Below are positions 17,452-28,000 of a DNA stretch of 64,000 nucleotides, piece by piece. The position numbers were made by a program, and so were the translations under genes. The stretch is from an uncultured Candidatus Melainabacteria bacterium (GTDB lineage: Bacteria > Cyanobacteriota > Vampirovibrionia > Gastranaerophilales > Gastranaerophilaceae): contig CAKUUY010000007.1 in the NCBI GenBank assembly GCA_934693235.1, positions 1 to 64,000 on the forward strand. The letters run 5' to 3'. Numbering within the stretch: position 1 is the first letter of the stretch; each line of letters begins with the position of its first letter. Below the pieces are notes generated by a model. The model searched no databases. It had not been told where the DNA came from and saw only the letters and a list, made by a program, of their open reading frames with translations.

Positions 17452-17598
17452 ATTTATTCCCCTTAAACTTTTTTGTCTCTATGATTATAACATATTAATT
17501 TGAAAAAATCTGTTTTCTTATCATTTTGTAACTATTTGCTCTTTTTCTTGAAATAATTTTATGAATATATTATAATGATCCACGAAAGAGGTTTATTG

Positions 17599-18252
17599 AT
17601 GGCAAGTAACAGAATAACAGAAGGCGTTGGTAAAAAAATTGTTGAAGCCTTGAAACAACAATCAGATATTGAAATTCAAAGTGTAGTAGAAAATCCTGTT
17701 CCGCCAGAAGAACAGTCTGCTCCTGCGAAAAATGAAGTTGAATACAACGAAGAAGAACCAATTTATAATTCCATAGAAGCAGAAAATGATGATACAATAG
17801 AGAGAATGGATACGGCTTCGGAAACTCCAATGTTTGAAAATACTGCTTCTGGTTTCGCAAATCAACATGTTTCAAGTTTTACTCAACCATCTCCAATTCC
17901 TAGTATGATGGAAAGAGATACTTTTGCTGCTGAGTTGGACGGTTTTGATGTTCCGACTAATATTGCAGTATTGAAACAACTTATTAATCAGTTGCCGGCA
18001 GGAGTTTCAAAACAAACAGGTGCATTAATTATTAAGCAGACTATGGAAGCTCTTGGAATTTCAATGAAGAGTGTTTTGCAAGAAGCTCAGCAAGTTCAAG
18101 AAAGTTTGAATAATTCTGCCAGAGAGTGTCAGGCATCTATTGCGGAATATAAAAAACAAATTGGTGTTTTGGAAAAACAATCTCAAAAATTCCAAAGACA
18201 ATATGCCGCGTTGAACGATATTATAAGTTTGTTTGTTCAAACAAGTTTGTAA
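17599..18252 (+). CDS. Unknown coiled-coil protein upstream of fliE
   Basis: 217 residues. ATG at 17599 follows AAAGAGG; an earlier in-frame ATG at 17575 has no ribosome site. The first ~110 residues are acidic and disordered-looking; the rest (FDVPTNIAVLKQLINQLPAG, then GALIIKQTMEALGISMKSVL, then a heptad-rich tail) is helical. A terminator follows, then fliE. The location at the head of a flagellar cluster suggests a role in motility or export, but the family is unknown to me. Confidence 0.65.
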   Translation: MASNRITEGVGKKIVEALKQQSDIEIQSVVENPVPPEEQSAPAKNEVEYNEEEPIYNSIEAENDDTIERMDTASETPMFENTASGFANQHVSSFTQPSPIPSMMERDTFAAELDGFDVPTNIAVLKQLINQLPAGVSKQTGALIIKQTMEALGISMKSVLQEAQQVQESLNNSARECQASIAEYKKQIGVLEKQSQKFQRQYAALNDIISLFVQTSL

Positions 18253-18280
18253 TTTTAAATAAATAATATTTTGTATGAAG

Positions 18281-18306
18281 AGGCTCTTTAAAAAAGGGCC
18301 TTTTTT
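18281..18306 (+). terminator. Rho-independent terminator
   Basis: AGGCTCTTT, A-rich loop, AAGGGCC, then TTTTTT. Ends the 17599 gene before fliE. Confidence 0.75.
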
Positions 18307-18488
18307 CATGTAAAAATTTTTCATAAATTTTGATTTTTTACAAAAAATCATTAAATTCATGCAAAAACAGGTAGTAAATTAGATTGAAATTTGTGGTTTT
18401 TTCTACTGAATTTGGATGATTTTTGCCTGTTAGCTATATCAATTTTGAAGATATACATGTATTATGTAGTAAGAAAGGTAGATACACG

Positions 18489-18827
18489 ATGAGCAGTTTT
18501 TATCCGCAATATGATTTGGCAGGTCGAATCCAACATACAAAACTGGACACAGGGTTTTCAGATATGCCATCTGCCAGAATGACAAGGGTTGAAACGACAT
18601 CTTCTCCGGATTTTAAGCAAGTTATGTCGGGGTTGGTTGAAAACTTGAATACAGAGTTGAACGCTCCGGATGATATGTTGAAAGATGTTATGTCGGGTAG
18701 CAAAAACGTTGATATTCATGATGTTATGACAGCTATGGCAAAGTCAGAGATAAGTATTAACGTAGCCACACAACTTACCGGAAAAGTCATTCAAGCGTAT
18801 GATAAAGTTATGCAAATTCAGGTGTAG
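18489..18827 (+). CDS. fliE: Flagellar hook-basal body protein FliE
   Basis: 112 residues. FliE joins the MS ring to the rod and is an early export substrate. The C-terminal half shows the FliE pattern: DVHD-like VDIHDVMTAMAKSEISINVATQLTGKVIQAYDKVM split over 717-820, ending MQIQV. The ATG at 18489 follows AAAGG; an upstream in-frame start at 18423 lacks one. Directly upstream of fliF, as usual. Confidence 0.85.
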   Translation: MSSFYPQYDLAGRIQHTKLDTGFSDMPSARMTRVETTSSPDFKQVMSGLVENLNTELNAPDDMLKDVMSGSKNVDIHDVMTAMAKSEISINVATQLTGKVIQAYDKVMQIQV

Positions 18828-18909
18828 AATAACGTAAGATTAGGAATAATTAAAAAGACTTGGGAAAAAGCTTGTAAAGTTTGCAAGTACCCACAAAAGA
18901 GGGTAAAAG

Positions 18910-20583
18910 ATGGATTTTAAAGAACTATTAGAGAATAAACCTTTATTATATGGGATAATTGGCGGTATAGTATTGTTTTTAGCATTGATTGTTACCGTCA
19001 GTATTATTGGAGGTTCTAAAAAATCTGCAAATGGAGTTGAAATTACCGGTCAACCGTTGCAATCAGATGTTGACTTATTAACAACCGATAATGCAGGTAA
19101 GGCTATTGAAATCCAAGCTCTTCTTGCAAAATATGATATTGTTGTAAGCAGAAAACTTGATGGTACAAAATCTATCCTTTACTTGAAAAAAGGGGATTGT
19201 AAAACAGGTAGAAAGGCTTGTTATACAACAGATAGAGACCAAGCGTTAATTCAAATTGTTCAAAGCGGATTGATGGATCAAAATGTTGGCCTTGAAATTT
19301 TTGATAAAGGAGATTTTACATCAACCAAAGAAGATAAAAAAATCAGATTATCTCGTGCTATTAATGGTGAATTGTCAAGACTAATTCGAAGAATTGATGG
19401 AGTTGATAATGCTTCTGTATTTATTTCAATTCCGGAACAAACAATGTTTACATCTATGCAAAAGCCCGTTACCGCAACTGTTCAGATTACTTTAGCAAAA
19501 GATGCGACAAAGTTGGATCAGTTGAAAGTTAAAGCAATTACAAATCTGTTGTTGGGTAGTGTAACCGGTTTGACTGCTGAAAATATTGCAATTACAGATA
19601 CAAACGGAAACACTTATCATAGTATTATGGACGCTGAAGATGAAATGTTGCAACGTTTAGAGGAAAATGATAAATATATGACCTCAAAGGTTAATCAGCA
19701 GTTGGATAGATTAATCGGTCAAGGAAATTATGTTGCAACAGTAAGCACATTCTTACGTCAAGCTCCGGTAGAAAAATTTACTATTGATTATGATCCGAAT
19801 AGAAAAGCCTCTGTAAGTGAACAGTCTTTTAGAGAAGGATTGGGAGATCAAACCAGTGATTCTAATAAAAACTTGAATGCTGTAAGTGTGTATCTTCCAA
19901 ATGGTTTGCCAAACGGAACTGCAAATTCTAACCAAAACAGAAATTATTCAAGAACTGCAACAGAAACTCAATATGGAGTTACAAAAACTCAAACAAACGA
20001 ATACATAAAGCCGGGTGTTGTTGAAGATATTTCAATTGCAGTTACATTGGATAAAAACGCACTTCCGGCAAATACAACATTGGAAGAGTTAAAAGAGTTA
20101 ATTGCCAAAGCGGCAAGCCCAAAAGTTAATGCAGATAATGTTTCTATTGCATTTTCAGACTCTACTGATCCTTATTTGGCGGGGGACAAACCGTCAAATC
20201 TCCCAAAACCTGATGAAACAGGAAATCCTTGGTGGCTTGCAATAGCTTTGAGCGCAATTGGTTTGATAGTAGTATTTAAAGCTATTTCAAACAGAGTTCA
20301 ACAGGTGCAGGAAGCTAACAGACGAGAAGTAGAACAACTTAGACAAAAAACAGCTCAACAAGAACAACAATTGTCTGATATTAATCAAAGGGCTACTCAA
20401 TTGACAGAAAGACAATCAGAATTAGCTCAAGGACTTGTTGAACAACAACAAAGAGCTTCTATTCCTCAACAACAAAGTCCGGCACAACTGGCTGATACAT
20501 TATCTAATCTATCCGCTGAATTAGCAAGTGCAGATGATGAGGATGCTGGAGAAAAAATCAAGAGCTGGATTGAACAAGGGTAA
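18910..20583 (+). CDS. fliF: Flagellar MS-ring protein FliF
   Basis: 557 residues. It forms the inner-membrane ring on which the export gate and switch assemble. Membrane segment 1 is about residues 13-33 (YGIIGGIVLFLALIVTVSII), followed by the ring-building motifs in the periplasmic part (SRLIRRIDGVDNASVFISIP, AITNLLLGSVTGLTAENIAI). A Ser/Asn-rich linker (about 300-350) precedes membrane segment 2 (about 437-456, WWLAIALSAIGLIVVFKAI). The cytosolic tail is Gln-rich coiled coil ending KIKSWIEQG, the usual place where FliG binds. GAGGG sets the start. Confidence 0.93.
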   Translation: MDFKELLENKPLLYGIIGGIVLFLALIVTVSIIGGSKKSANGVEITGQPLQSDVDLLTTDNAGKAIEIQALLAKYDIVVSRKLDGTKSILYLKKGDCKTGRKACYTTDRDQALIQIVQSGLMDQNVGLEIFDKGDFTSTKEDKKIRLSRAINGELSRLIRRIDGVDNASVFISIPEQTMFTSMQKPVTATVQITLAKDATKLDQLKVKAITNLLLGSVTGLTAENIAITDTNGNTYHSIMDAEDEMLQRLEENDKYMTSKVNQQLDRLIGQGNYVATVSTFLRQAPVEKFTIDYDPNRKASVSEQSFREGLGDQTSDSNKNLNAVSVYLPNGLPNGTANSNQNRNYSRTATETQYGVTKTQTNEYIKPGVVEDISIAVTLDKNALPANTTLEELKELIAKAASPKVNADNVSIAFSDSTDPYLAGDKPSNLPKPDETGNPWWLAIALSAIGLIVVFKAISNRVQQVQEANRREVEQLRQKTAQQEQQLSDINQRATQLTERQSELAQGLVEQQQRASIPQQQSPAQLADTLSNLSAELASADDEDAGEKIKSWIEQG

Positions 20584-20587
20584 ATTA

Positions 20588-20610
20588 GATGCATAGATGC
20601 GAAGATGCAA
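20588..20610. repeat. Dispersed GATGCATAGATGC repeat, copy 1
   Basis: GATGCATAGATGCGAAGATGC just after fliF. Related copies: near 29717-29745 (GCATAGAGTCGTAGATGC) and, inverted, 46778-46809. It sits in a 269-bp gap to the next flagellar gene that I see no ORF in. Confidence 0.5.
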
Positions 20611-20852
20611 ATCTAGTATCAAGAATTAGTTAAAAAAATAGGGCGGGAGTTCTATCTCGTGATAAAGATAGAGGAAAGGAAGGCTTATAAAGCAAAAAAG
20701 ATGCGAAGAAGACAAATTAATTAGTGCTTAGAGATGTTTTAAGAAATACCTCGAGTACGTGAGTAATGTAAAGCGTTATTACAGAGCTTGTTAAGATAAT
20801 TTGAAAATATATAAAGGTGCATCTTAAATAATTGTAAGCTACGTTAAAAGAA

Positions 20853-21878
20853 ATGGCAATACAAGGATTTGACTACAAAGGGTTCGCCCAAAATTTAGCA
20901 CAACAAGCGTTGGAATTAATTCCTCCTGATTTTAATGACAATCAGAAGAATTATGTTGCAAATACTTTGTTGAATTTTTCTACTGTTGCTGGGCAAGCTC
21001 TTTATGATGATGAATCTTTAGGTTTTAACCTTGATCAGGCTGTAATGATTACGCAAATTATTGCGGAATGGTCTTTTCATAAGTCTGTCGATTTGATTAG
21101 ATCCGGAATCCCTCAACAGTACTGGGATCCTATTATGCAAAAAATTGCATATACGATTTTTGAGATTGCTAAAAACTCTTTTCATCAAGGTTTACCACAA
21201 GATCAGTGTTTGCAATTGATTGAACATCACGTTAAGAAAACCTGGGTTGAGTGTATTGAAGAATTAAAAGATAAAAATTTGATTGATGAAGGATTGAAAG
21301 AACAGGCCGAAAATCAGTCGAATATTGATGCAATGATGCAACAAGCTCAAGCGGAACAACAAGTTCAAACTCAAATGCAAGAACCGCAAAATGCACAAAT
21401 TCCTCAAGGAGCCGGACCGAATGCTCAAAATGGTACAGGTACTCCGTTGCCGCAAGGATTAGGAGCTAATGCGAAAGTTCTTAAACTTGCAACATTGGCG
21501 ATGCTTTTCCAAAAAATGCGTCAAGATAGAGTTCAGACAATTTTAAATAAATTTAATCCTGAAGATGCAGGAACCGTTATCAAATTTATGCAAATGCCAG
21601 ATTTGCAATCAAAAGTTGATCCATATTCTGCAATGAGATGTTTGCAAGAGATAAAAGCAAATCTTCCGGCAGTTGGACAAAATTTGTCACCATCAAAAAT
21701 TCTTTCAAAAATTCAAAATGTTTCGCAATATTTAGATAGATCACAACTTGAACAAACATTAAGGCTAGAACGAAATAAGGTAAAACGCTTTGTTTTCAGT
21801 GCTTTAGAGGGAGAATATTACGAAATTCCGCCGAAAGTTGCAAATATTATTGCCACACACCTAGAAGATAGTGTATAA
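20853..21878 (+). CDS. Probable diverged flagellar switch protein FliG
   Basis: 341 residues in the fliG position between fliF and fliH. The middle has KLATLAMLFQKMRQDRVQTI and LNKFNPEDAGTVIKFMQMPD, like the ARM-type FliG middle domain where helices stack in pairs; the C-terminus (SRSQLEQTLRLERNKVKRF, then YYEIPPKVANIIATHLED) could be the torque domain but lacks a clear EHPQR or charged torque helix. A Gln/Ala-rich linker (about 150-200) separates N- and C-parts. No strong ribosome site. Role assigned mainly from position, so medium confidence; it could be a lineage-specific export factor. Confidence 0.5.
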   Translation: MAIQGFDYKGFAQNLAQQALELIPPDFNDNQKNYVANTLLNFSTVAGQALYDDESLGFNLDQAVMITQIIAEWSFHKSVDLIRSGIPQQYWDPIMQKIAYTIFEIAKNSFHQGLPQDQCLQLIEHHVKKTWVECIEELKDKNLIDEGLKEQAENQSNIDAMMQQAQAEQQVQTQMQEPQNAQIPQGAGPNAQNGTGTPLPQGLGANAKVLKLATLAMLFQKMRQDRVQTILNKFNPEDAGTVIKFMQMPDLQSKVDPYSAMRCLQEIKANLPAVGQNLSPSKILSKIQNVSQYLDRSQLEQTLRLERNKVKRFVFSALEGEYYEIPPKVANIIATHLEDSV

Positions 21879-21889
21879 TATAATTGATC

Positions 21890-22588
21890 ATGATTATAAA
21901 AAAGAATGCCGGTAAAAAGGCGGAGGATATTGTAGAAAAAAAACCGGTTGAAAAACTGCCGGAAGTTAAGGTTGAAGATGATAAGATTGATTTGTTTGAC
22001 CTTGATAATATAGATTTTAAGCAACGTCAAGAACGCAGACGAGGCGATAGAAGAAGAGGTTTTAGGAGAATTGATGACCGAAACCTTATTTCTCGTGCAA
22101 GAGAAGAGGCTCAAAATATTCGAGAAGCAGCTTCCAAAGAAGGATATCAAGAGGGGCTTGAGCATGCAAAAGCAGATATTCAAGAAATAAAGAACGCAAT
22201 AACGTCTTTTCTTGGCGCAAAACAAGCAGTTTTTGACTATATTGCTCCAGATATTTTGGAGATAAGTGTTGATATTGCTCAAAAAATTATTAAAAAAGAA
22301 TTACAACAAGATCCAAATGTGATATTGGATAATATTTTAGCTTTGTTAAAAAGTTTGTCTAAAGACGAAACCAAAGTTACGTTAAGAGTAAATCCGACGC
22401 AGGTATCTTTGTTGAAATCTGAAACTCCAAATTTGTTGAATGAAGCAGGACTAGATGCAAAAATTCTTGTAGTTCCTGATGAAACAATAATGGAGGGAGG
22501 TTGTATAGTTACAACCAACAACGGTGTGATAGATGCAACAATTGAAACTCAATTGGCAGTAATAAGTGAGGCTCTAAGAGAAATTTAA
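21890..22588 (+). CDS. fliH: Flagellar export ATPase regulator FliH
   Basis: About 232 residues. FliH holds the export ATPase FliI at the gate. Seen: basic N-terminus (RQERRRGDRRRGFRR), coiled coil with the E-G-Y-Q-E-G-L-E repeat (KEGYQEGLEHAKADIQEI), and the FliH/YscL/V-ATPase-E-like C-terminal domain (VTLRVNPTQVSLLKSE, then MEGGCIVTTNNGVIDATIE). ATG at 21890 preferred; a TTG two codons earlier is possible. No clear ribosome site, so probably coupled to the gene before it. Its stop overlaps the flhA start as TAATG. FliI is not in this window. Confidence 0.88.
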   Translation: MIIKKNAGKKAEDIVEKKPVEKLPEVKVEDDKIDLFDLDNIDFKQRQERRRGDRRRGFRRIDDRNLISRAREEAQNIREAASKEGYQEGLEHAKADIQEIKNAITSFLGAKQAVFDYIAPDILEISVDIAQKIIKKELQQDPNVILDNILALLKSLSKDETKVTLRVNPTQVSLLKSETPNLLNEAGLDAKILVVPDETIMEGGCIVTTNNGVIDATIETQLAVISEALREI

Positions 22589-24696
22589 TGGCACAAGAAC
22601 AAGCCCAACAACAAGGGGGCGGAGGAACAAATTTAAGTGAAATTTTTATGGCAATATTTGTATTATTGCTTATTGTTCTTTTGCTGTGCGAACTGCCAAA
22701 CTGGATTATTAATATTTGTATTTGTTTGAATATTACACTCGGAGTTGTACTGCTGATGATTTCTTTGTACGTAAAGAAAACTTTGGAATTGGCGTCATTC
22801 CCGTCAATTATTCTTATCGGTACAATGTTTAGACTTGTGCTTTCAATTGCTTCTACCAGATTGATTTTGTCAAAAGGAGAAGCAGGTGAAGTTATTCATG
22901 CATTCGGAACATTTGTAACCGGTGGCAATATGATTGTTGGTGGTGTAATCTTCTTGATTATCACAGTTGTCCAATTCATGGTAATTACAAAAGGTGCAGA
23001 ACGTATCGCAGAAGTTGCTGCCAGATTTGCCTTAGATGCGATGCCCGGTAAACAAATGACAATTGATGCGGATTTTAACGCCGGTTTGATTTCTCCTGAA
23101 GAAGCAACAAAGAAACGTGAAGACTTACAAAGAGAATCTAACCTTTTTGGTAGCATGGATGGTGCTATGAAGTTCGTAAAAGGGGATACGATTGCTGGTA
23201 TTATTATCGTTTTGATTAATATTATTGGTGGGTTGTGTATCGGATGTATTATGAACCAAATGCCGGTTGCAGATGCAGTTTCTAAATATACAATTTTAAC
23301 AATTGGTGATGGTTTGGCATCTCAGTTACCATCTCTTTTGATGTCAATTGCAGCCGGTGTATTTATGACTCGTTCTTCTGCTGCTAACTCATTAGGTACA
23401 GATGTTACATCTCAAATTGTAAGTAAACCGAATGCTTTGTTCTTGGCTGCAAGTTTCTTGGTACTGTTGGCTTTAACCGGACACTGGACTGGGTTGCCTT
23501 GGTTGCCGTTTACGTTGTTTGCGGTTGGTTTGTTCGTTGCAGGCTTCTCTACATTGATTAATGCAGATGTTCAATCTCAATTGGGGCAATTAGAAAATGT
23601 TCGTCAGAATATGCAAGATTTGGTTAATCCTAACAGAATGTATGAGCGTTTAGGGGTTGATGTTTTGAGTTTACAAGTTGGTTCCAATTTGCTTGTAATC
23701 GCCGATCCTGACCAAGAGGGACAATTGCTTGCGAAAATCGCTGCTTTACGTCAGAGAGTTACTGATGAATTAGGTTATATTCTGCCAAATATAAGAATTA
23801 TGGATTCATCAGCACTTGATGCTAATGAATACATGATTTCAATTCGTGGAAATACTGTTGCAACAGGATATGTCTATCCAGGAAAGTTGATGGTAATTGC
23901 GGATCAGTGGGATGCTATGAAAAAAGATGTTCCGCAAGATGCGATTATTGGTATTGATCCTACATACCAAACTCAGGCATATTGGATTTCTCCTGAAGAT
24001 GCTAAGACTGCACGTTCGGTTACGGCGGTTGATGCTACGGATGTTATTGTTACACACTTGCAAGAATGTGTAAGAAAACATGTTGATGAGGTTATGACCA
24101 AAACAGATGTTCTTAAACTTATGGAACTTGTTAGATCTCAAGACCCTACACTTGTTAATGACCTTGTTCCGACAATTATTTCTACAAGTGACTTGAGAAA
24201 AATCTTTGTTAATCTTATTCGAGAAAAAGTTTCTATCAAAGATATTATCTTTGTATTTGAAAGACTTTGTGATTATGCAAGATTTTCGAAAGAACCGGAT
24301 ATTTTGTCAGAACGTTTGAGAGCAGCTTTAGGACGTCAAATTTGCTTGTCAAATGTTGGTGATGATAAAGTATTGTATGCATTAACCCTTTCTCCAGAGT
24401 GGGAAAAAATTCTTGACGACAGTTGTCAAAGAACCGAGCTTGGCACAATGTTTTTGCTTAATCCGATGCAAGTTCAAGAGTTGATTGAGACAACGGCAAC
24501 GACTTTGATGAGGGCGCATCAGGCATGTGGTCAGCAACCAGTAATTCTGTGCTCGCCAAGAATTAGATTGCCGCTATACCAATTATTGGAACGTCACATT
24601 CCGACAATTGTTGTAATTTCGTATTCAGAATTGATTACAGATATCAAGGTTGAAGCAATTGATACAATTGGCGAATCGTATCAGATGGAACAATAA
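22588..24696 (+). CDS. flhA: Flagellar biosynthesis protein FlhA
   Basis: 702 residues. FlhA is the nonameric export-gate platform. The N-terminal ~320 residues contain about eight membrane helices and the FHIPEP-family signature area (FPSIILIGTMFRLVLSIAST, GGVIFLIITVVQFMVITKG, DAMPGKQMTIDADFNAGLI). The cytosolic domain follows (about 350-702). Overlaps fliH by 1 bp. Full length and intact. Confidence 0.96.
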   Translation: MAQEQAQQQGGGGTNLSEIFMAIFVLLLIVLLLCELPNWIINICICLNITLGVVLLMISLYVKKTLELASFPSIILIGTMFRLVLSIASTRLILSKGEAGEVIHAFGTFVTGGNMIVGGVIFLIITVVQFMVITKGAERIAEVAARFALDAMPGKQMTIDADFNAGLISPEEATKKREDLQRESNLFGSMDGAMKFVKGDTIAGIIIVLINIIGGLCIGCIMNQMPVADAVSKYTILTIGDGLASQLPSLLMSIAAGVFMTRSSAANSLGTDVTSQIVSKPNALFLAASFLVLLALTGHWTGLPWLPFTLFAVGLFVAGFSTLINADVQSQLGQLENVRQNMQDLVNPNRMYERLGVDVLSLQVGSNLLVIADPDQEGQLLAKIAALRQRVTDELGYILPNIRIMDSSALDANEYMISIRGNTVATGYVYPGKLMVIADQWDAMKKDVPQDAIIGIDPTYQTQAYWISPEDAKTARSVTAVDATDVIVTHLQECVRKHVDEVMTKTDVLKLMELVRSQDPTLVNDLVPTIISTSDLRKIFVNLIREKVSIKDIIFVFERLCDYARFSKEPDILSERLRAALGRQICLSNVGDDKVLYALTLSPEWEKILDDSCQRTELGTMFLLNPMQVQELIETTATTLMRAHQACGQQPVILCSPRIRLPLYQLLERHIPTIVVISYSELITDIKVEAIDTIGESYQMEQ

Positions 24697-24704
24697 GCTT
24701 CTAT

Positions 24705-24725
24705 GTGAGTAGTGAATGGTGAATG
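24705..24725. repeat. Dispersed GTGAGTAGTGAATGGTGAATG repeat fragment
   Basis: Short element after flhA. Inverted relatives are found inside the leader of pilin B (30102-30135, CATTCACTGCTCACCACTAA) and as CTATTCACTTATTCAC-type strings at 6305, 9710 and 51420. Confidence 0.45.
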
Positions 24726-24801
24726 ATTTGATACGTAAAATTAAGATTTGTCATTGCACTCTTAGTTGCGTAAGCCGTACTAAAAGGTAATAAGATTTTT
24801 T

Positions 24802-25008
24802 ATGAAAAAACTAATTCTATTTTTAATTTCAATATACCAAAATATTTCTCGTCATACCCCTCCGGTATGTCGATTTTATCCGACTTGTTCAGAATATACT
24901 CGTCAAGCAATTGAAAAATATGGAGTTTTAAAAGGTGGTTGGCTTGGGTTAAAACGAATTTGTAAATGTCATCCTTGGCACGATGGTGGAAACGATCCTG
25001 TGCCATAA
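24802..25008 (+). CDS. yidD: Membrane protein insertion efficiency factor YidD
   Basis: 68 residues, typical length. Seen: amphipathic N-terminus LILFLISIYQNISRHTPP, then the family core CRFYPTCSEYTRQAIEKYG, then GWLGLKRICKCHPWHDGG. YidD helps membrane-protein insertion through YidC. Not in the usual rpmH-rnpA-yidC cluster here. Confidence 0.95.
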   Translation: MKKLILFLISIYQNISRHTPPVCRFYPTCSEYTRQAIEKYGVLKGGWLGLKRICKCHPWHDGGNDPVP

Positions 25009-25069
25009 AAAGTAAAAAGCTATACGTGAGAAGTGAAAAGACCATTTTACTTTAGTAACTGAGTTTACT

Positions 25070-28000
25070 CTATTTTACCCATTTGAAACTTTTAACATAA
25101 TTTTCACCATTGATGTCACCATTGATATCTACAAAGAATATTCTATAAATATCAGTTACGTTTTTGATATTTGGAATTTTGGCAATGTCTTCTTGCAATA
25201 ATAATTTTTCAGTTGAATCGTTTATTCCTGGGATTGTGTTGAATAACGTGTTAAGTGAAACATTTTTAATTTTGCCGAAAACAGTTGTGATATTTTTAGT
25301 TAAGCTCCCGTAAATATTCATATCCGCAACAGATGTAATAATGTTGTAGGAACCAACCATGTACATATTTAAGTCGTTCCCGCTTGAGTATACGTTTATT
25401 TGGTCTGCAATTCCGTTTGTAATGTGTAAGTCGCCGGAAATACTTTCAAAGTTGCCTGTTTTAAGTGGAGTGACTAAATCTATTAAACTGTTGATTGATA
25501 GTCCGGTAAAACCTCCTTTTAACAGGTTTCCTGCTTTTAACAAGTATTCAAGAGAACCTAATTTTGGCATTCTACCATCTGCAATTTTGAAAGAACCCTC
25601 TCCATTTAATGTTTTGAAACAAGCATCTTGAGAATCACCTTTGCAACTCAAATCAAAGTGACCGTTTACATTACCATAGACTTGACCTTTCAAATCAAAC
25701 AAGGCTTCTGACATAATTGCTGCGTTTGCATTATCTAAATTAATATTAAGGTTTGTGTGATGTGTGTGTAAATTATGTTTGAATTGACCCAAGACTGAAC
25801 CTTGAGCAATTTCAAACTTAAAGTTGTTTACATCAAGCAATCCGCTTTTGTTTAATCTGAGTAGAGCTGTAAAGTTATCAGCGTTAATGTTTCGGATTTT
25901 AACCTTGTCGGCTTCAATTCTTGCCTTTTGAATAATTATTTGCGAAATATCAATGTTTTGTGCATTTGAAGTTGTTGTATGCGGATTGTTTTTTGTCGCT
26001 TCTGCCTCCATGTCTTGTAAAGTATCTGTAATTTTATTTACGTTTAAATCAGGGAGTTTTAGGGTTGCATTTTCAATTATATATGGAGGTGTTAATTTGT
26101 TGTGTATAACAGCGTTTAAATTAATGTCGTTTGTGAGAACAGTGCCACGACTTTTTGCGTATATTTTATCGTTTTTGAAATCTAGGTTCACATCTCTTAC
26201 AGTTGCATCAAAAAGAGGAATATCAATACTTGTAACGTCTAATTTTCCCTTAATTTTTGGATTTAATGATGTCCCATTAAGGACTAGATCGGATGTAAAT
26301 ACACCTTGTTTCATAAATGGTTTTCTAAATATTATGTTGAAAATTTTTGCATCGGTCGGATTTTGAGTTTTTATTTTGAAATTGTTAAATCCGATTATAT
26401 TATTTTTTTGTAAGCTCATTATCCCAGATGCATTCAATTGAGTTTGCGCATAAGGTTTATTGTTTTGAGATAAAATAATTTTGTCGTATTGAAGATTGTT
26501 TATCTTAATTTTGTCAGGTGAAAGAGTACTATTAATTGATATTTTTACAGGATTTTCTACGTCTCCTATTGATGCTCCCATATAGTAAAGACTAGAGTTT
26601 TCAAGAATATTAAGAGTTGAATTTGTGTTGAGGTTGTTCAAGTTTCCGTTTATTTTGCTCGTTAATATTGCGTCTCCCTTTAGTTTTATCGGGTAAAGTG
26701 CGTTATTGTTGAAAAATTGGTCAAAGAATTCTTGAGTTGGTTTGGCATTTATGTATAAATTTAAATTTGGATTTGTTTGAATATTCAAAATTTTTCCGTT
26801 TACGAACAAAGGCATTTGACCCAATTGTGAATTGATTCTGTTTAAATTTAATGTGTTATTCTTTAAAAGAACATTGCCGCTTTTTATGGTAAATTTAGTT
26901 TGTTTTGGATTGTAAAATAAACTTACATCATTTAGTATTGAAAAAGCATTAAGATTATTGTTGGCAACTTTGGCTGCAATATCAACATTGCCGTTCAAAA
27001 ACTCTATATCTTTAAATGCTTTTGCTGTTTTGGGAGGAAGAATATATTGCAATGCTTCATCATTAATCAAGTTCAAATCTAATGATTTAATCTTGCAGTT
27101 TCCATTTACAGTTCTGTTGTTGTCGAACATTTTTGCGACATTTAGCGAAATAAAGTAAGGACTTTTTTTGAATGTTCCCTGAAGTTTCGGAAGTTTGAAA
27201 TTAGAGTTTTTTAGCTCAAAAGAACTATTATTGTCAACAATGATAGCACTCTTAGCTCCACGGTTAGAATAAATATTTCCTTTTAAATATAAATTATTGT
27301 AATCAATATTTTGGATATTTCCGTTGTATTTCCCGACAAAACTTGTGTTAATAGTCGCCAAATCGTGCTTGTATGGTAGTTTTACAGCCGCAGGGAGTGT
27401 TTTGATTGCATCCCCGAGGTTAAATCTATGGCTTAAAACTTCTGTATTACAGATATTGTCTTTGATTTTTCCTTTTATTTTAATAATTGAGTTGTTCAAA
27501 CTTGATTGCAAATCAAAATCTGCGTCCATATTGTTGAATTTAATAATTCCAGAAGTTTTTGAAATTGCAACAGGAGCTCCTTTTAACTTTATGGAACTTG
27601 AAAGGAGTTCTATTGTTCCTTTTGCGAATAAGTTTTTGTTGAAAACTATGTCTTTTGGATTTTTTACTTTGCCGGTCAAATTAATAGAAGCATTTGTAAG
27701 TCCTTGCGCATTTTCAATCGGCTCTGTCAATTTTTGTATATCTGTAAGCATTGGGGATGTTTTTACAGTGCGCAAAAGTTTTGCAATGTCTTGACTTTTA
27801 GTTTCAATATTAAAATTAAGAATTCCGAGTAGCGAGCAAGTTCCTTTTACAGAAATTGGTTTACCATTTAATGTTGCTGTTTTACTTTGAAAAAGAGTGT
27901 TTTGGTTATCAAAATCAAGAGTGCCAGATGCGTTTTTAATTGTCATGTTATGGATGTCCAAAAATGAAACAATTCCGTCTCTAAAGTAAAATTGTCCCCA

